This document shows positions 34,695-46,400 of a stretch of 64,000 bases of DNA, piece after piece (position 1 is the stretch's first letter; every line of letters begins with the position of its first letter). Under the pieces are notes generated by a model. The model made no database searches. It was not told the origin of the DNA and saw nothing but the letters and a program-made list of their open reading frames with translations. Made by a program: the position numbers and the translations under genes. Location of the stretch: NCBI RefSeq assembly GCF_027579695.1, contig NC_083577.1, positions 91,629,016 to 91,693,015 on the forward strand, written 5' to 3'. This stretch comes from Neoarius graeffei. Lineage: Eukaryota; Chordata; Actinopteri; Siluriformes; Ariidae.

Positions 34695-34838
34695 TCTCAT
34701 CAATTTTTGAAACATCTACAACCAGATGTAGCTGTATCCAAGTCATTTAAAATCCCTTTAAAGGTGTTCAGTGAAACCAGATCCTGAAGGTTTAAGTGAT
34801 TCTGCAACTGGTTCCAAGCAGAGGGAGTGGCGTATTTA

Positions 34839-34842
<4 letters not shown>
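34695..34842 (-). mobile_element. LINE C-terminal fragment
   Basis: The minus strand encodes ATPSAWNQLQNHLNLQDL and LNTFKGILNDL, the AWN...LxxFK pattern that ends CR1/L2-type LINE ORF2 proteins, then CRCF. Only about 45 codons remain before the TA repeat. Confidence 0.6.

Positions 34843-34921
<79 letters not shown>
34843..34921. repeat. (TA)n microsatellite, left of the Tc1 element
   Basis: About 78 bp of pure TA repeats ending at the left terminus of the Tc1 element. A second TA run follows its right end at 36528. Confidence 0.95.
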
Positions 34922-34923
<2 letters not shown>

Positions 34924-36523
34924 ACCCTGATTCCAAAAAAGTTGGGACAAAGTACAAATTGTAAATAAAAATGGAATGCAATGAGGTGGAAGTTTCAAAA
35001 TTCCATATTTTATTCAGAATAGAACATAGATGACATATCAAATGTTTAAACTGAGAAAATGTATCATTTAAAGAGAAAAATTAGGTGATTTTAAATGTCA
35101 TGACAACAACACATCTCAAAAAAGTTGGGACAAGGCCATGTTTACCACTGTGAGACATCCCCTTTTCTCTTTACAACAGTCTGTAAACGTCTGGGGACTG
35201 AGGAGACAAGTTGCTCAAGTTTAGGGATAGGAATGTTAACCCATTCTTGTCTAATGTAGGATTCTAGTTGTTCAACTGTCTTAGGTCTTTTTTGTCGTAT
35301 CTTCCATTTTATGATGCGCCAAAATGTTTTCCATGGGTGAAAGATCTGGACTGCAGGCTGGCCAGTTCAGTACCCGGACCCTTCTTCTACGCAGCCATGA
35401 TGCTGTAATTGATGCAGTATGTGGTTTGGCATTGTCATGTTGGAAAATGCAAGGTCTTCCCTGAAAGAGACGTCGTCTGGATGGGAGCATATGTTGCTCT
35501 AGAACCTGGATATACCTTTCAGCATTGATGATGTCTTTCCAGATGTGTAAGCTGCCCATGCCACACGCACTAATGCAACTCCATACCATCAGAGATGCAG
35601 GCTTCTGAACTGAGCGCCGATAACAACTTGGGTCGTCCTTCTCCTCTTTAGTCCGAATGACACGGCGTCCCTGATTTCCATAAAGAACTTCAAATTTTGA
35701 TTCGTCTGACCACAGAACAGTTTTCCACTTTGCCACAGTCCATTTTAAATGAGCCTTGGCCCAGAGAAGACGTCTGCGCTTCTGGATCATGTTTAGATAC
35801 GGCTTCTTCTTTGAACTATAGAGTTTTAGCTGGCAACGGCGGATGGCACGGTGAATTGTGTTCACAGATAATGTTCTCTGGAAATATTCCTGAGCCCATT
35901 TTGTGATTTCCAATACAGAAGCATGCCTGTATGTGATGCAGTGCCGTCTAAGGGCCCGAAGATCACGGGCACCCAGTATGGTTTTCCGGCCTTGACCCTT
36001 ACGCACAGAGATTCTTCCAGATTCTCTGAATCTTTTGATGATATTATGCACTGTAGATGATGATATGTTCAAACTCTTTGCAATTTTACACTGTCGAACT
36101 CCTTTCTGATATTGCTCCACTATTTGTCGGCGCAGAATTAGGGGGATTGGTGATCCTCTTCCCATCTTTACTTCTGAGAGCCGCTGCCACTCCAAGATGC
36201 TCTTTTTATACCCAGTCATGTTAATGACCTATTGCCAATTGACCTAATGAGTTGCAATTTGTTCCTCCAGCTGTTCCTTTTTTGTACCTTTAACTTTTCC
36301 AGCCTCTTATTGCCCCTGTCCCAACTTTTTTGAGATGTGTTGCTGTCATGAAATTTCAAATGAGCCAATATTTGGCATGAAATTTCAAAACATCTCACTT
36401 TCAACATTTGATATGTTGTCTATGTTCTATTGTGAATACAATATCAGTTTTTGAGATTTGTAAATTATTGCATTCTGTTTTTATTTACAATTTGTACTTT
36501 GTCCCAACTTTTTTGGAATTGGG

Positions 36524-36527
<4 letters not shown>
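34922..36527 (-). mobile_element. Tc1/mariner-like element, nearly complete
   Basis: The termini CAACCCTGATTCCAAAAAAG and CTTTTTTGGAATTGGGGTTT are inverted, with TA on both sides. The inverted repeats reach about 100 bp (TTGGGACAAAGTACAAATTG at the left, its complement at the right). It is the best preserved of three copies of this family in the window, and it inserted inside a TA microsatellite. Confidence 0.95.
35160..36219 (-). pseudogene. Tc1 transposase, one frameshift near the C terminus
   Basis: The frame opens at 36219, and the family-like start is probably the internal MGRGSPIPLILRRQ. It contains the helix-turn-helix region (CKIAKSLNISSSTVHNIIKR), a GRK linker, the first catalytic Asp in LWSDESKFEV, the second in FQHDNAKPHTA and the Glu in SPDLSPMENI. 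Directly after MENI the reading shifts: an extra T in ATTTTGG gives LAHHKMEDTTKKT-stop at 35281. The +1 frame continues WRIIKWKIRQKRPKTVEQLE, the normal C-terminal domain, which I follow to about 35160. The 312-codon open frame thus lacks the last 70 or so residues. Confidence 0.92.

Positions 36528-36579
<52 letters not shown>
36528..36579. repeat. (TA)n microsatellite, right of the Tc1 element
   Basis: Continues the TA tract interrupted by the Tc1 insertion. Confidence 0.95.
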
Positions 36580-36580
<1 letters not shown>

Positions 36581-36781
36581 CTGTTTGCTAGCTACTTAGA
36601 GAAGAAGGTATTTTATACACTGTAATGGTGATGACCACCGCTTTCATATAAAGCACATGTTACTTCATTCAGATCAACACCATGTGTGTGTCAAAATGGA
36701 TCCTTTCCATGCTGATAGACATTCATTTATGCTGTCATAATCTGCTCAATATTTGGGCATTATGAGGGAAATACACTTCAT

Positions 36782-37131
36782 CCCAGGTGGTGTAGTGGTT
36801 AGTGCTGTCACCTCACAGCAAGAAAGTCCGGGTTCGAGCCCCGTGGCCGGCGAGGGCCTTTCTGTGTGGAGTTTGCATGTTCTCCCCGTGTTCGCGTGGG
36901 TTTCCTCCGGGTGCTCCGGTTTCCCCCACAGTCCAAAGACATGCAGGTTAGGTTAACTGGTGACTCTAAAAATTGACCGTAAATGGTTGTCTGTGTCTAT
37001 GTGTCAGCCCTGCAATGACCTGGTGACTTGTCCAGGGTGTACCCTGCCTCTCGCTTGTAGTCAGCTGGGATAGGCTCCAGCTTGCCTGCAACCCTGTAGA
37101 ACAGGATAAAGCAGCTTGAGATAATGAGATG
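36782..37131 (+). mobile_element. DANA/Mermaid-like SINE with target duplication
   Basis: Starts within GGTGGTGTAGTGGTTAGTGC and ends GATAATGAGATGAG. The 15-bp sequence ATACACTTCATCCCA occurs on both sides (36770-36784 and about 37134-37148). The first few bases of the tRNA head are missing. Confidence 0.92.
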
Positions 37132-37828
37132 AGATACACTTCATCCCAAATTCTGCATGATGTCTACTTTTGTAAACATCAGAAAGTGGCCCCTGTGTGA
37201 TAATCAACTACAGACACTGAATGTGGTGCTGTGTCATAGACTGGATGAAGAGAAACGTAAAACAATAAGTGTAGAAACAGTCATTTTCGACAGTTTCTTT
37301 ACAGTTATTGAGGGAAACAGAGACAGGTGTATCTCTGAAGGAATCCTTTCCATGTTGTCCGACACTTGTAATAGCATGATGAGCCTGTCAGTGGTAAAAA
37401 AAAAAAAAGCAGCTGAATTTGATGTGGATGATTTCCTCATACGTACAGGATTAAACTGTATAGTTGTTTTGCGGTTGTAGGTTATAGCATTCTAACTCAA
37501 TACTGGACCAATTTCAATAATTTTGTCCTGAGTAAAATTTTGGACCCCAAAAGATGGGAAAATAGGGCCCAGGTTAAAAAATCTTGACATTACTCTTTAA
37601 GTCATGCAATGTACAAAACTTGCCATTTTGGAGATGCTCAGACCCAGTCATCTAGCCATCACAATTTGTCCCTTGTCAACATCACAAAGATGTTTATGCT
37701 TGCCCATTTTTTCTGCTTCCAAAACATGAACTTCAAGATCTAACTGTTCACTTGCTATCTAATATATCCCACCCCTTGAAACCTGCCTTTATAATGAGAT
37801 AATGCCAAGGCTTTTTTATTGTCATTTC
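37132..37828. other. Unrecognised sequence with an exon-like ORF
   Basis: A plus-strand frame at 37157-37480 contains KRKTISVETVIFDSFFTV and GNRDRCISEGILSMLSD, which look like real helical protein sequence rather than repeat translation. A possible acceptor (CATAG at about 37238) and donor (CAGTG/GTAAAA at about 37392) would frame it as one exon of about 150 bp. I recognise no family and see no companion exon, so it may be a pseudoexon. Confidence 0.3.
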
Positions 37829-38031
37829 AAGTCAAGTCAAGTTTATTTTTGTAGCACTTTTAACAAGAGACATTGTCACAAAGCAGCTTTACAGAGAATT
37901 AAAGGCTTTAAACATGAGCTATTTTTATCCATAATTTATCCCCAATGAGCAAGGAAAAACTCCCTCAGACAACATGAGGAAGAAACCTCGAAGAGGAGCC
38001 AGACTCAAAAGGGAACCCATCCTCATCTGGG
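37829..38031 (-). mobile_element. L2 3' tail, split off by a hAT insertion
   Basis: GTCAAGTCAAGTTTATTTTT to GGGAACCCATCCTCATCTGG is the 3' terminal 200 bp of the L2 family. The rest of the same copy resumes at 39610, beyond the hAT remnant. Confidence 0.88.
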
Positions 38032-38799
38032 CAGGGGCGGACTGACCATCGGGAGTAGTGGGAGTTTTCCCGGTGGGCCGGTGGTTCAGTGTGGGCCGTC
38101 GGAGAAAAAAATATATATAGTTGCGCTGGCCTTTAATATGATAAGCAATGTTAACAGTTTCTCTAGTGTCTGGATAATCAGCATTGGCTTACATGGGCGT
38201 CAGTCGTGGGGCTGTTGGCCAATCACAGCCGAGCCGAAGGCCGAGGGTTTCGGTCCGGCCCCCTTCTCCCTCTTTATCTGTCAATCAGCCATGCAAAAAT
38301 GGAGAAGAAACACAAGGGAGGAGCACAAAAATTAAGAGAAAAGAAAAGGCAGGCACTACAAGCAGATACAGCCAAGTGTCAGAAACTGACAAATATATTT
38401 TCTGCTGCTGCATCATCTGCACCATCCTCAGCGGCACCTGCAGCTCTTGCGGCGTCGCCTTCTGGAGGACAACATGACCCGGAGGGGGATGCTACTCAGG
38501 CTGTAATGTTATAACATTATTTAGCTAGCTTGCTAACTTTTAGCACAATGCATTTAGGCTAGTTTGGCTGTAAAAACATCATTACTGTGTATGGACTACA
38601 CTAGTACTGCTAGGCCTAGTATACTAACAACATAACATTTTTTAACCATCTTAGCCCTATTATAAAAAAAATTATATTTTACTGATAGTTTGATTTAGTG
38701 GTTTACTAAAACATTACTAACAGTACTAATCTCTTATTTAGACTGAAGATGATCCAGCTACTGCTAGAGGAAGCCAAGCCCAGGAAGTCAGTGCTCTCT

Positions 38800-39410
38800 C
38801 TTCAAAAGTTGATTTTTTTACAAGACCAAAACCAGAGGACTTAGATTATTTCTTGAGTCATCATCCCCAGCAGAAGGCAGAGAAGGCTATAGTGCAGAGA
38901 GCTTTTTCTTGCAAAGATGGCACAAATAGGAAATGGCTTTCATACAGTGAAGACAGACAATCATTCTTCTGCTTCCTTTGTATGGCATTTGCTAAGGCTA
39001 CAGATAGCAGTTTGTTCATCACTGGCATGACAGACCAGAAACACATACATCAGAGAGTGGAAGAACATGAGAGGAGCAATCTACACAGAGGTTGTGCGAA
39101 CCTTCTCATGTGACATCAGATGTCTCTTTGTAAAGTGCAGGTGCGCAAGAGGCGGCAAGTGTTGGAGCGCATCATAGATGTGGTGAAGCTCATTGGAAAA
39201 AGAGGTTTGAGCTACAGAGGGTCACAGTCGGAGACAGCATATAGTACATGCTTGATGATGATACAGTGGATCATGGCAACTTCTTGGAAATTATTGTGTT
39301 GCTTTCAAAATATGATGTTTGCCTCAAGGAACACCTCACTCTTTGCATAGAAAAGAGTAAGAAAATACACCAGTCTGGATCCAGAGGTGGTAGAGGTTCT
39401 CTGTCCAAAA
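38800..39410 (+). pseudogene. hAT transposase N-terminal fragment (TTF finger)
   Basis: The plus strand reads DFFTRPKPEDLDYFL-like sequence and then, from 38853, SHHPQQKAEKAIVQRAF, FFCFLCMAFAKATDS, QKHIHQRVEEHERSNLH. This is the pattern of the zf-TTF domain found in fish ZMYM1-like hAT transposases. It then passes into other frames (RQVLERIIDVVKLIGKRGL, HGNFLEIIVLLSKYD). At least two frame changes and the loss of all catalytic regions leave it inert. Confidence 0.75.
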
Positions 39411-39451
39411 CAGGACAGGAAATACATATATGTGAACATATTTGTTCCACC

Positions 39452-39548
39452 TCCAGCATCGACCTCCAGCATCCGCCTCCATCATCTGCCTCCAGCGTCC
39501 GCCGCATCATCCACCTCCAGCATCCGCCTCCAGCATCCGCCGCCCTGG
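39452..39548. repeat. CCTCCAGCATCCG-type minisatellite
   Basis: About eight imperfect units of 9-15 bases built on CCTCCAGCATC/CGCC, near the right end of the hAT remnant. Confidence 0.8.
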
Positions 39549-39609
39549 CCCCTGAGTGGGCCAGTCAGGTACTAAATTCCCGGGCCACTTTTTTGCCCCA
39601 GTCCACCCC

Positions 39610-41198
39610 GATAACAGATAACATGATTATAAATAACTAGCTTCTATAACTGTGTCCTATATAGTCACAAAGTATAATTGTGTAACCAGGAAATGCATTA
39701 TAGTTTTAACATGTTGTGTTGAAGTTATAAACTCTTCATTGATGGAAACTTGAGTGCAAAACTGTTCATGACAACTACAGTCCTAAAGTTGGTAAGTCCA
39801 CTGTAGTCCTCAGACATAAATACATTACTGTAAGTGTTCAGAGCATCTTCCAAGTGCGATTTTTGACATATGGGGCTGTCCTCTACAGGAGCAATGTGAC
39901 AAGATTCCAGCCAGACACAGGGCATCAGGATGGATCAGGCAGGTTCAAGGAGAAGAGGTCAGTATCTCAGTCTCAGGATCAACATGTAACTCAGAGGGAC
40001 AGACAGAGGGAAGGGGGAGGGAAGAGAGAGAACACAGGTTGTTAGGTATGCCCAATGTCACCTAATGAGTGAGAACAGGATACATTTTGTGCTGAGTACA
40101 ACCAGGGACTCTGGCAACAAACTATGAAAGCATAACTAAAAGGGGAGAGCCAGAAGGTAACACAGGCATGAGGGAACCCTGGGACATAAAGCAGCAGCCA
40201 CTACACTGTCAACAAACCCGAGTGAGCAAGGGAGTGGGGACTGACAGCATCCATACATCCCAGTTTACCAAAACACTCTATGTCTGAGGATCCTCCAGAT
40301 CTACACCTTTACCTCATAAACACCATTAACAAAAGACTTGACTAAACAGATCTGTTTTCAGCCGAGACTTAAACACTGAGACTGTGTCTGATTCCCAAAC
40401 ACTACTTGGAAGGCTGTTCTATAACTGTGGGGCTTTGTAAGAAAAGGCTCCGCCCCCTGATGTAGCCTTCACTATACGAGGTACCAGCAGCTATCCTGCA
40501 CCTTCTGATCTAAGTAGGCGTGGCGGGTCATAGAGGAGCAGAAGTTCACTCAGGTACTGTGGTGCGAGACCATTCAGTGCTTTAAAGGTCAATAGTAGTA
40601 TTTTATAATCAATACGTAATTTGGTTGGGAGCCAATGCAGTGTGGATAAGACAGGCGTGATGGGGTCATATTTTCTAGTTCTAGTAAGGACTCTTGCTGC
40701 TGCATTTTGAACTAACTGGAGCTTGTTTATGCACTTATTGGAACATCCAGACAGTAAGGCATTACAATAATCCAACCTGGAGGGAACGAAAGCATGAACT
40801 ATTTTTTCTGCGTCATGTAATTAAATTAAATTTCTTATCTTAGCAATATTTCTGAGATGAAAGAAAGCTATCCGGGTGATGTTATCAATGTGAGTTTCGA
40901 ATGAAAGACTGGGGTCAATAATCACTCCGAGGTCTTTTACTGCTGCACGTGAAGAAACAGAAAGGCCATCCAGAGTCACTGTGTAATCAGAAAACTTACT
41001 TCTAGCTGCATGTGGTCCGAGTACAAGTACTTCAGTCTTGTCGGAGTTAAGCAGAAGGAAGTTAATAAGCATCCAGTGTCTAATGTCCTTCACACATTCC
41101 TCAATTCTATTAAGCTGGTGTCTCTCATCAGGTTTTGCAGAAACATACAACCGTCATCAGCATAACAGTGGAAACTTATACCATGCTTACGAATAATT
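39610..41198 (-). mobile_element. L2 LINE, 5' truncated, main part
   Basis: Continues the copy begun at 37829: 3' UTR up to about 40320, then the C-terminal half of ORF2. It ends at about 41198, inside the region corresponding to the YADD box of the 58.3 kb copy, so nothing upstream of the palm remains. Confidence 0.9.
40330..41150 (-). pseudogene. L2 ORF2 C-terminal half, broken
   Basis: Two minus-strand frames match the 951-codon L2 ORF at 58312-61167 almost word for word. At 40821-41150 are [35 protein letters not shown] and [18 protein letters not shown]. At 40491-40775 is [20 protein letters not shown] through [15 protein letters not shown]. Small lesions near 40800 and 40490 break the frame, and a few bases are lost where the long copy has YNCVSSA-like sequence. 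Confidence 0.88.
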
Positions 41199-42407
41199 AA
41201 CTGTCTGAAAATAAAGTTTGTGTACATATAGGCTCACTTTGCCTTTTTGGTGTTTTATAGATTTGTCTAAATGTAAATCAGCTGGGCCACTAATGTATGG
41301 TAATTTACAGCTGATTGGCATTATTAAACACTAGAGTATAAATAAAACCAGCAAAACTTTTTTTTTTTAATCGAGATTGACCACAAAAACATTTACACAC
41401 AATTTGAGGTCCAGTGTTTGTTGTTTAGAAAAGAGGAGACAGGAGCAAGTACATCTTTTAGAAAAAGGTCCACAATTTGATCCCACACACTACTGGTCTG
41501 TTGGTGTGGAAGGTAGGGTTGGGTGTGATGACAAAAATATCACCATGATTCTCAAAGTCATTTCTATGTGGCCCATTCTATAATTGTGGGTGCATTTCAA
41601 GTGTTGACTCTCTTAGTCATGGTCAACTCTATTATTGTTAAACATTAACAGAACTGACAATAACAGAGTTGACATTTTCCACCATTTTGTGTCTTAACTC
41701 GACATACTAACCTCAAACTAGCTAGCTGTTTTTATGGCATGCATAAAAACAGAATGTTATGGATTTTAACCATTTTTTTTAATGAGTGAGGGATTCATTT
41801 CAAAATCACAATAACAGATTTGATGAATACTTAATCTACTGTTGGTGTATCCTCAACATTTTGTTCAAATTAACGAGAGAACAAACACAGCACACCTCAC
41901 TGCCTTTCTGAAGTTTCCCTCCAGAGGAAGTGACATCACTCAGTGCAGGTGTCATGCATATTATCAAGTCTTTGTGGATTTTATGCAGTTTTATAACAGA
42001 GTTAACCAGAACAGTGGGACAGATAAAAATATATTTATTTCTGAAATTTCACATAATACAGAAAATAGACTTTCTATGCAATTGATTTTATAACCATGAA
42101 TAGAATACGCCCCAAAAAACAGATTGTTAGACTGAATCACTTCATGTTTATTCAAGTTGAACGTACCAATCAGTAGCTGAAGACAGCCAATAACGTGGGG
42201 GGAGGGGTGGGAGTCATTTAAATGGTTTATGGATAAATTGTGTATAAAACATAGATCAAGCATTGTTATTGGTTAAAGTTTGTCATAATTTGCATTACTG
42301 TTCAAAACAGATTCAATAAAGATTTATTTTGTGGAAAATAAAAGGTTTATCTCAGAGACACGAAACATACCCTGAATTCTAGAATGACCCATGCATGACA
42401 AGACCTA
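41199..42407. other. No recognisable feature
   Basis: AT-rich intergenic sequence downstream of NUP35. Several ORFs below 90 codons resemble nothing I know. Confidence 0.5.
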
Positions 42408-42804
42408 CAGTACTGTGCAAAAGTCTTCACACATGCAGAGAAATGCTGTAGAGCATACGACATGAAGTAGTCTCAGGTACAATAAATGCAGTTTTATAAA
42501 GACATGAGCTGCAAGTTTTACTAACCATCTTGCAGAACCAGCTACAGTTCTTCTGAATACTTTGTCACAGTTGGTTCTTAATTTTCCAGCAGCCTTCATT
42601 ATGATTTTTGTCTGAAAAGTGCCCTTATATAATATGCTGTTTTCTTTACTGACATACATTTTTCTAATACATTTAATGTTGTGCTGGAAAACTTGTGTTT
42701 GGAATCTAAAATGTATTTGTACTGAATCAATAAATGGAGACATCGTCAAATAAAAATCTAACATTTGTAAGACTTCATTTGCATAAGACTTTTGCACAGT
42801 ACTG
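42408..42804. mobile_element. 397-bp TA-flanked mariner/Tc1-type MITE
   Basis: The termini CAGTACTGTGCAAAAGTCTT and AAGACTTTTGCACAGTACTG are exact inverted repeats, each bordered by TA. The interior has no intact transposase. The size and TA target fit a non-autonomous Tc1/mariner derivative. Confidence 0.9.
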
Positions 42805-43164
42805 TATATTTACTCAACCATTTAATTTCAAAAAACCTGTTCAGTGATTTACATAATGTCTACAACAATAAAATGTTTTATTTTTTATATTATAAACATC
42901 TAACACAAAACAAGATACAAATCTGTAAAATTAAATTAGTTGCTTCCAGTCAGCTTGTAATAAAAATAATGAAAAATATCAAATCCAATGAAAATATTGT
43001 GACAAATGATATCACTATTATATGATCATATCACCCAACCTAAGTGAAAGGCTCATGATCATGTAAAATGAGTAAGGAAGTGATAACTTCACTCAGAGTG
43101 TAATAATTACTCCAAGCAACAGTCCTTTCACTGAATTATCACACAAACTGGTTAGACAAAGATA

Positions 43165-43170
43165 TTTATT
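43165..43170 (-). promoter_or_regulatory. Putative NUP35 polyadenylation signal
   Basis: AATAAA on the minus strand, about 315 nt downstream of the NUP35 stop codon, with A/T-rich sequence following. This would give a short 3' UTR. Other AATAAA words exist further on, so the choice is tentative. Confidence 0.45.
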
Positions 43171-43483
43171 TACACAACATCTATACAAAAAAAAGATACA
43201 AAATACAGAGTGAAGGTAAAGTTCTGAATGCACTTTTGGTTTAAAAACGTCATCCGTTACAGATTATTAAAAGGATCAGTGATGCCATTATAACCGTGAT
43301 TAGAGACAGTCATCTCTGAACAACAGGATTAAGGCTATGACAGTCGTATACCATCACACCCTGCTGAGTGCATGTGTGTTTGTGTCCATCCAAGTATTCA
43401 GATCCAGCGTACACTAAAGTGCTCTGTGAGACCTCTTTCACACCTCCACCTCACCCGGTGACATCACCTGCCTCACACCTCCA

Positions 43484-46400
43484 TCACCAGCCGAACATAT
43501 ACTCCATCGCTTTGGACACAAAGCTGTCATCCTTCCGTGGGGTCCCTTTGTCTGACACCACCTACACACACACACACACACACACATGTAACTAAAAGTA
43601 CATTTTTATACATTTTAAGTTCTGATGAGCAAAAATTATTTAAGTGTTCCAGAAACATAGCAAATTTGGCAAGGAATTGCACTACAGTGAGTCCATTACT
43701 GGTAGATGGAGGACGATGATAGATGGTAATCCTAATCCATTTAGAATTCACTTTCAGAAGATATTGAGAATATTCAAAGGCATCATATATCCCATTGTTA
43801 CATTGACCATCCCCAACACCACCTCCACGGTGACCAGTGCTGCAAGGGGTACGAGACATTTTGTTTCCCTTTGGGCAGACATTACCTATAATTTGGTTAG
43901 CCAAAATATCTTCACGCAGGAGCCATCTCTCGGTGACCGCTATAACATACTGATGCCGGAGCCCGAAAAACAGGTTTTAAAAACACAGTATAGTATCATT
44001 TCTTCTTCTCGCTTCTCCTTTCCTTGCGCTTCCAGTACTCTGCGATTCTCTTCAAGTTGTCGGAGTCGCACACGAAACTTATTAGCTTTTTCCATTTTTG
44101 TCTGTTTTCCACCCAAGTTTGCCATACATCAAAGAAACGGCCACACTTTAAAAAGTGTTCTTACAAGTGTCTTTAAAGCGAAGTTTAGGACGTCCTATTG
44201 ATCGAGAACCATGAGCCAAGTTCACCATATAAAAGTTCCTTTGCTGGTCTGCCGTCATTCATTCGTCAGACATGACCGAACCACTGTAAGCAACTTTTCA
44301 CTAACTGCAATTCAATGTTGTCGACCCCCGCCCTATTCAGCACATCTTCGTTGCTGACGAAATTATCCCACTTAATCTTTAAAGATAAGACGTAAATGGC
44401 GCTGCCGTATTGTATGAAGCTGCTTAACCTCACATTGATACAAAAGTCCACGTCTCACTACCATACATCAGAATAGGCATTGCACACTGATTATACACAC
44501 TGATTTTAGTTGAACACAGAGCAGTCACTGGTGACATAGCTGCCGAGGTACTTAAAGCGGGTGACCTTGGCTAATTTAGTACCATCTATATAAAAATCCG
44601 CTGTATTACCAATGCACATGGCTTTTGTTTTGGTTGTATTAATACGCAGGCCCATGCGCTTTGCCAAGTTCTTGTAGGATGTCAGAAGCAGCTGCAGGCC
44701 CTCTGGCATATCGGTGAATATCACAATGTCGTCAGCATACTGGGCCCCCCGATGTACTCTGTTAGTATTTCAGTCTTTGCCTTAAGCCTGCTCATATTAA
44801 AAAGAGATCATCATAACGGAATCTAATCTGTATACTACATTTATGCTTGATGTCCTTGAAAGCCAACCACAATAATGCTGAATACATGCCAAAGAGCACA
44901 GGTGCTAGTTTGCTGCCTTGTTTAACACCACTATTGCACTGAAGAGGCTGGGTTAATTCACCATCAATAAGGAGTCTTGCGTGTAGATCAGTATATAGCT
45001 TCTTGATGATTTTTGTGAACTTTGATGGACAGCCTAGTTTGCCAAGGATAATGAAAAGTAGCTTGTGACTGATGGTGTCAAATGCTTTAACCACAAAGGC
45101 TATATACAATTACTGCGCTGCTTTCTCCCCCCCCCCAGTCAGCTGATGAAGCATAAAAATACCATCGATAGTACTCCATCCCTCACGGTACCCTGACTGG
45201 GACTCCAGGTATATTAATTCCGCTAGAAGTTGCAACTTTTGAAGGACGATCTCAGCAAAGACTTTCCCAGCAACACTAAGTAGGGACATGCCTCTATAGT
45301 TTCCGCATTCACTTTTGTCACCCTTTTTAAACAAAATGACAATGAATGCATCAATCCAGTCCAAGGGGATTATCTCTGAAGCCCAGATGTTGTTGAACAA
45401 GGCAAGTAGAAAAGCCCTCAGGTGGCTACCACCATACACAAGTACTTCAGGAATGACTCCATCAGCGCCTGGGCTTTTCCCTAATCTGGTGTTCATTAGA
45501 GCTTGATCCAGTTCTTGTTCTTCAATTGGGCAATCCATTGATTTAATGATTGGGAGCTGGTCTCTCTCATCAGCAATCCTTAACATCAGTTGGCTGGTTT
45601 AACAGATCACTAAAATGCTCAACCCATCTGTCCTTGATACCATTGGGAGCAGTCAGGAGCTCACCATTTTTGGACCTTATTGGACACAAAGATCTAGATC
45701 TAGGACCATAGTGTTTACATCACAATCATGTTCAGCTATATGTTCTCAAGCTGAAAGATCATTCATTCTTGTTTAAAGACCTGCAGTTAACTACTGCTCC
45801 TGAAAGTACCCATTTCTCAACCTTAGGCTGTAATTGATACCGAATCCGAACCAAACTGCTTTTGTTTACACCTCTCTAGCGGGACAAAGACTCTTGTTTA
45901 TGATGCGTCACCATCCATTGCTCGGGGATAAAAACAGCTCGTTTGCAAAGTTGAAACGTTAAAAAAAAAAAGTGTGGGTGGTAGCAAAGGGCAACTGGAC
46001 TTGCTTGAAGATTCTTGAAAACGTTTCACCTCTCGTCCGAAAGGCTTCCTCAGTTCTGTCTGACTAATAGGGAGTATCAGATATTTATCCTCTCCTGGAT
46101 CAGAATCAGAATCCTGATGACCAGCTCATTTAAGGTGTCATTGAGGCATCATGTTGGTGTGGGTCACTGACACTGTCAGAATTCTGATTCTGATCCAGGA
46201 GAGGATAAATATCTGATACTCCCTATTAGTCAGACAGAACTGAGGAAGCCTTTCGGACGAGAGGTGAAACGTTTTCAAGAATCTTCAAGCAAGTCCAGTT
46301 GCCCTTTTCTACCACCCACAGTTTACTATAACCTGGATGATTGAGAATCTTCACAGACATGTTAAAAAAAAGTGCAAGTGTTTTTGCTCGGTTTAGTTCA

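Larger units (their letters stand above)
38032..39609 (+). mobile_element. ZMYM/TTF-type hAT remnant inside an L2
   Basis: The left end CAGGGGCGGACTGACCATCG and the right end CCCCAGTCCACCCC are imperfect inverted repeats. The last bases of the right end and the target duplication appear eroded. Removing the segment restores a contiguous L2 3' UTR (compare 18940-19010). Internally it keeps part of a transposase with a TTF-type zinc finger. Confidence 0.75.

Noticed and set aside
34700-35041. 113-codon ORF with a long IYIYIY run
   Set aside because: The run is the TA microsatellite. Only the last 45 codons have LINE resemblance.
43644-44201. 185-codon plus-strand ORF inside the NUP35 last intron
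   Set aside because: It overlaps the minus-strand LINE C-terminal region and a spacer, with no domain or splice support.
46228-46275. Hammerhead-ribozyme-like core CTGAGGA ... GAAAC with a hairpin between
   Set aside because: The middle hairpin can form, but no stem III closing on a cleavage-site UH and no stem I pairing were found. The resemblance is probably chance.
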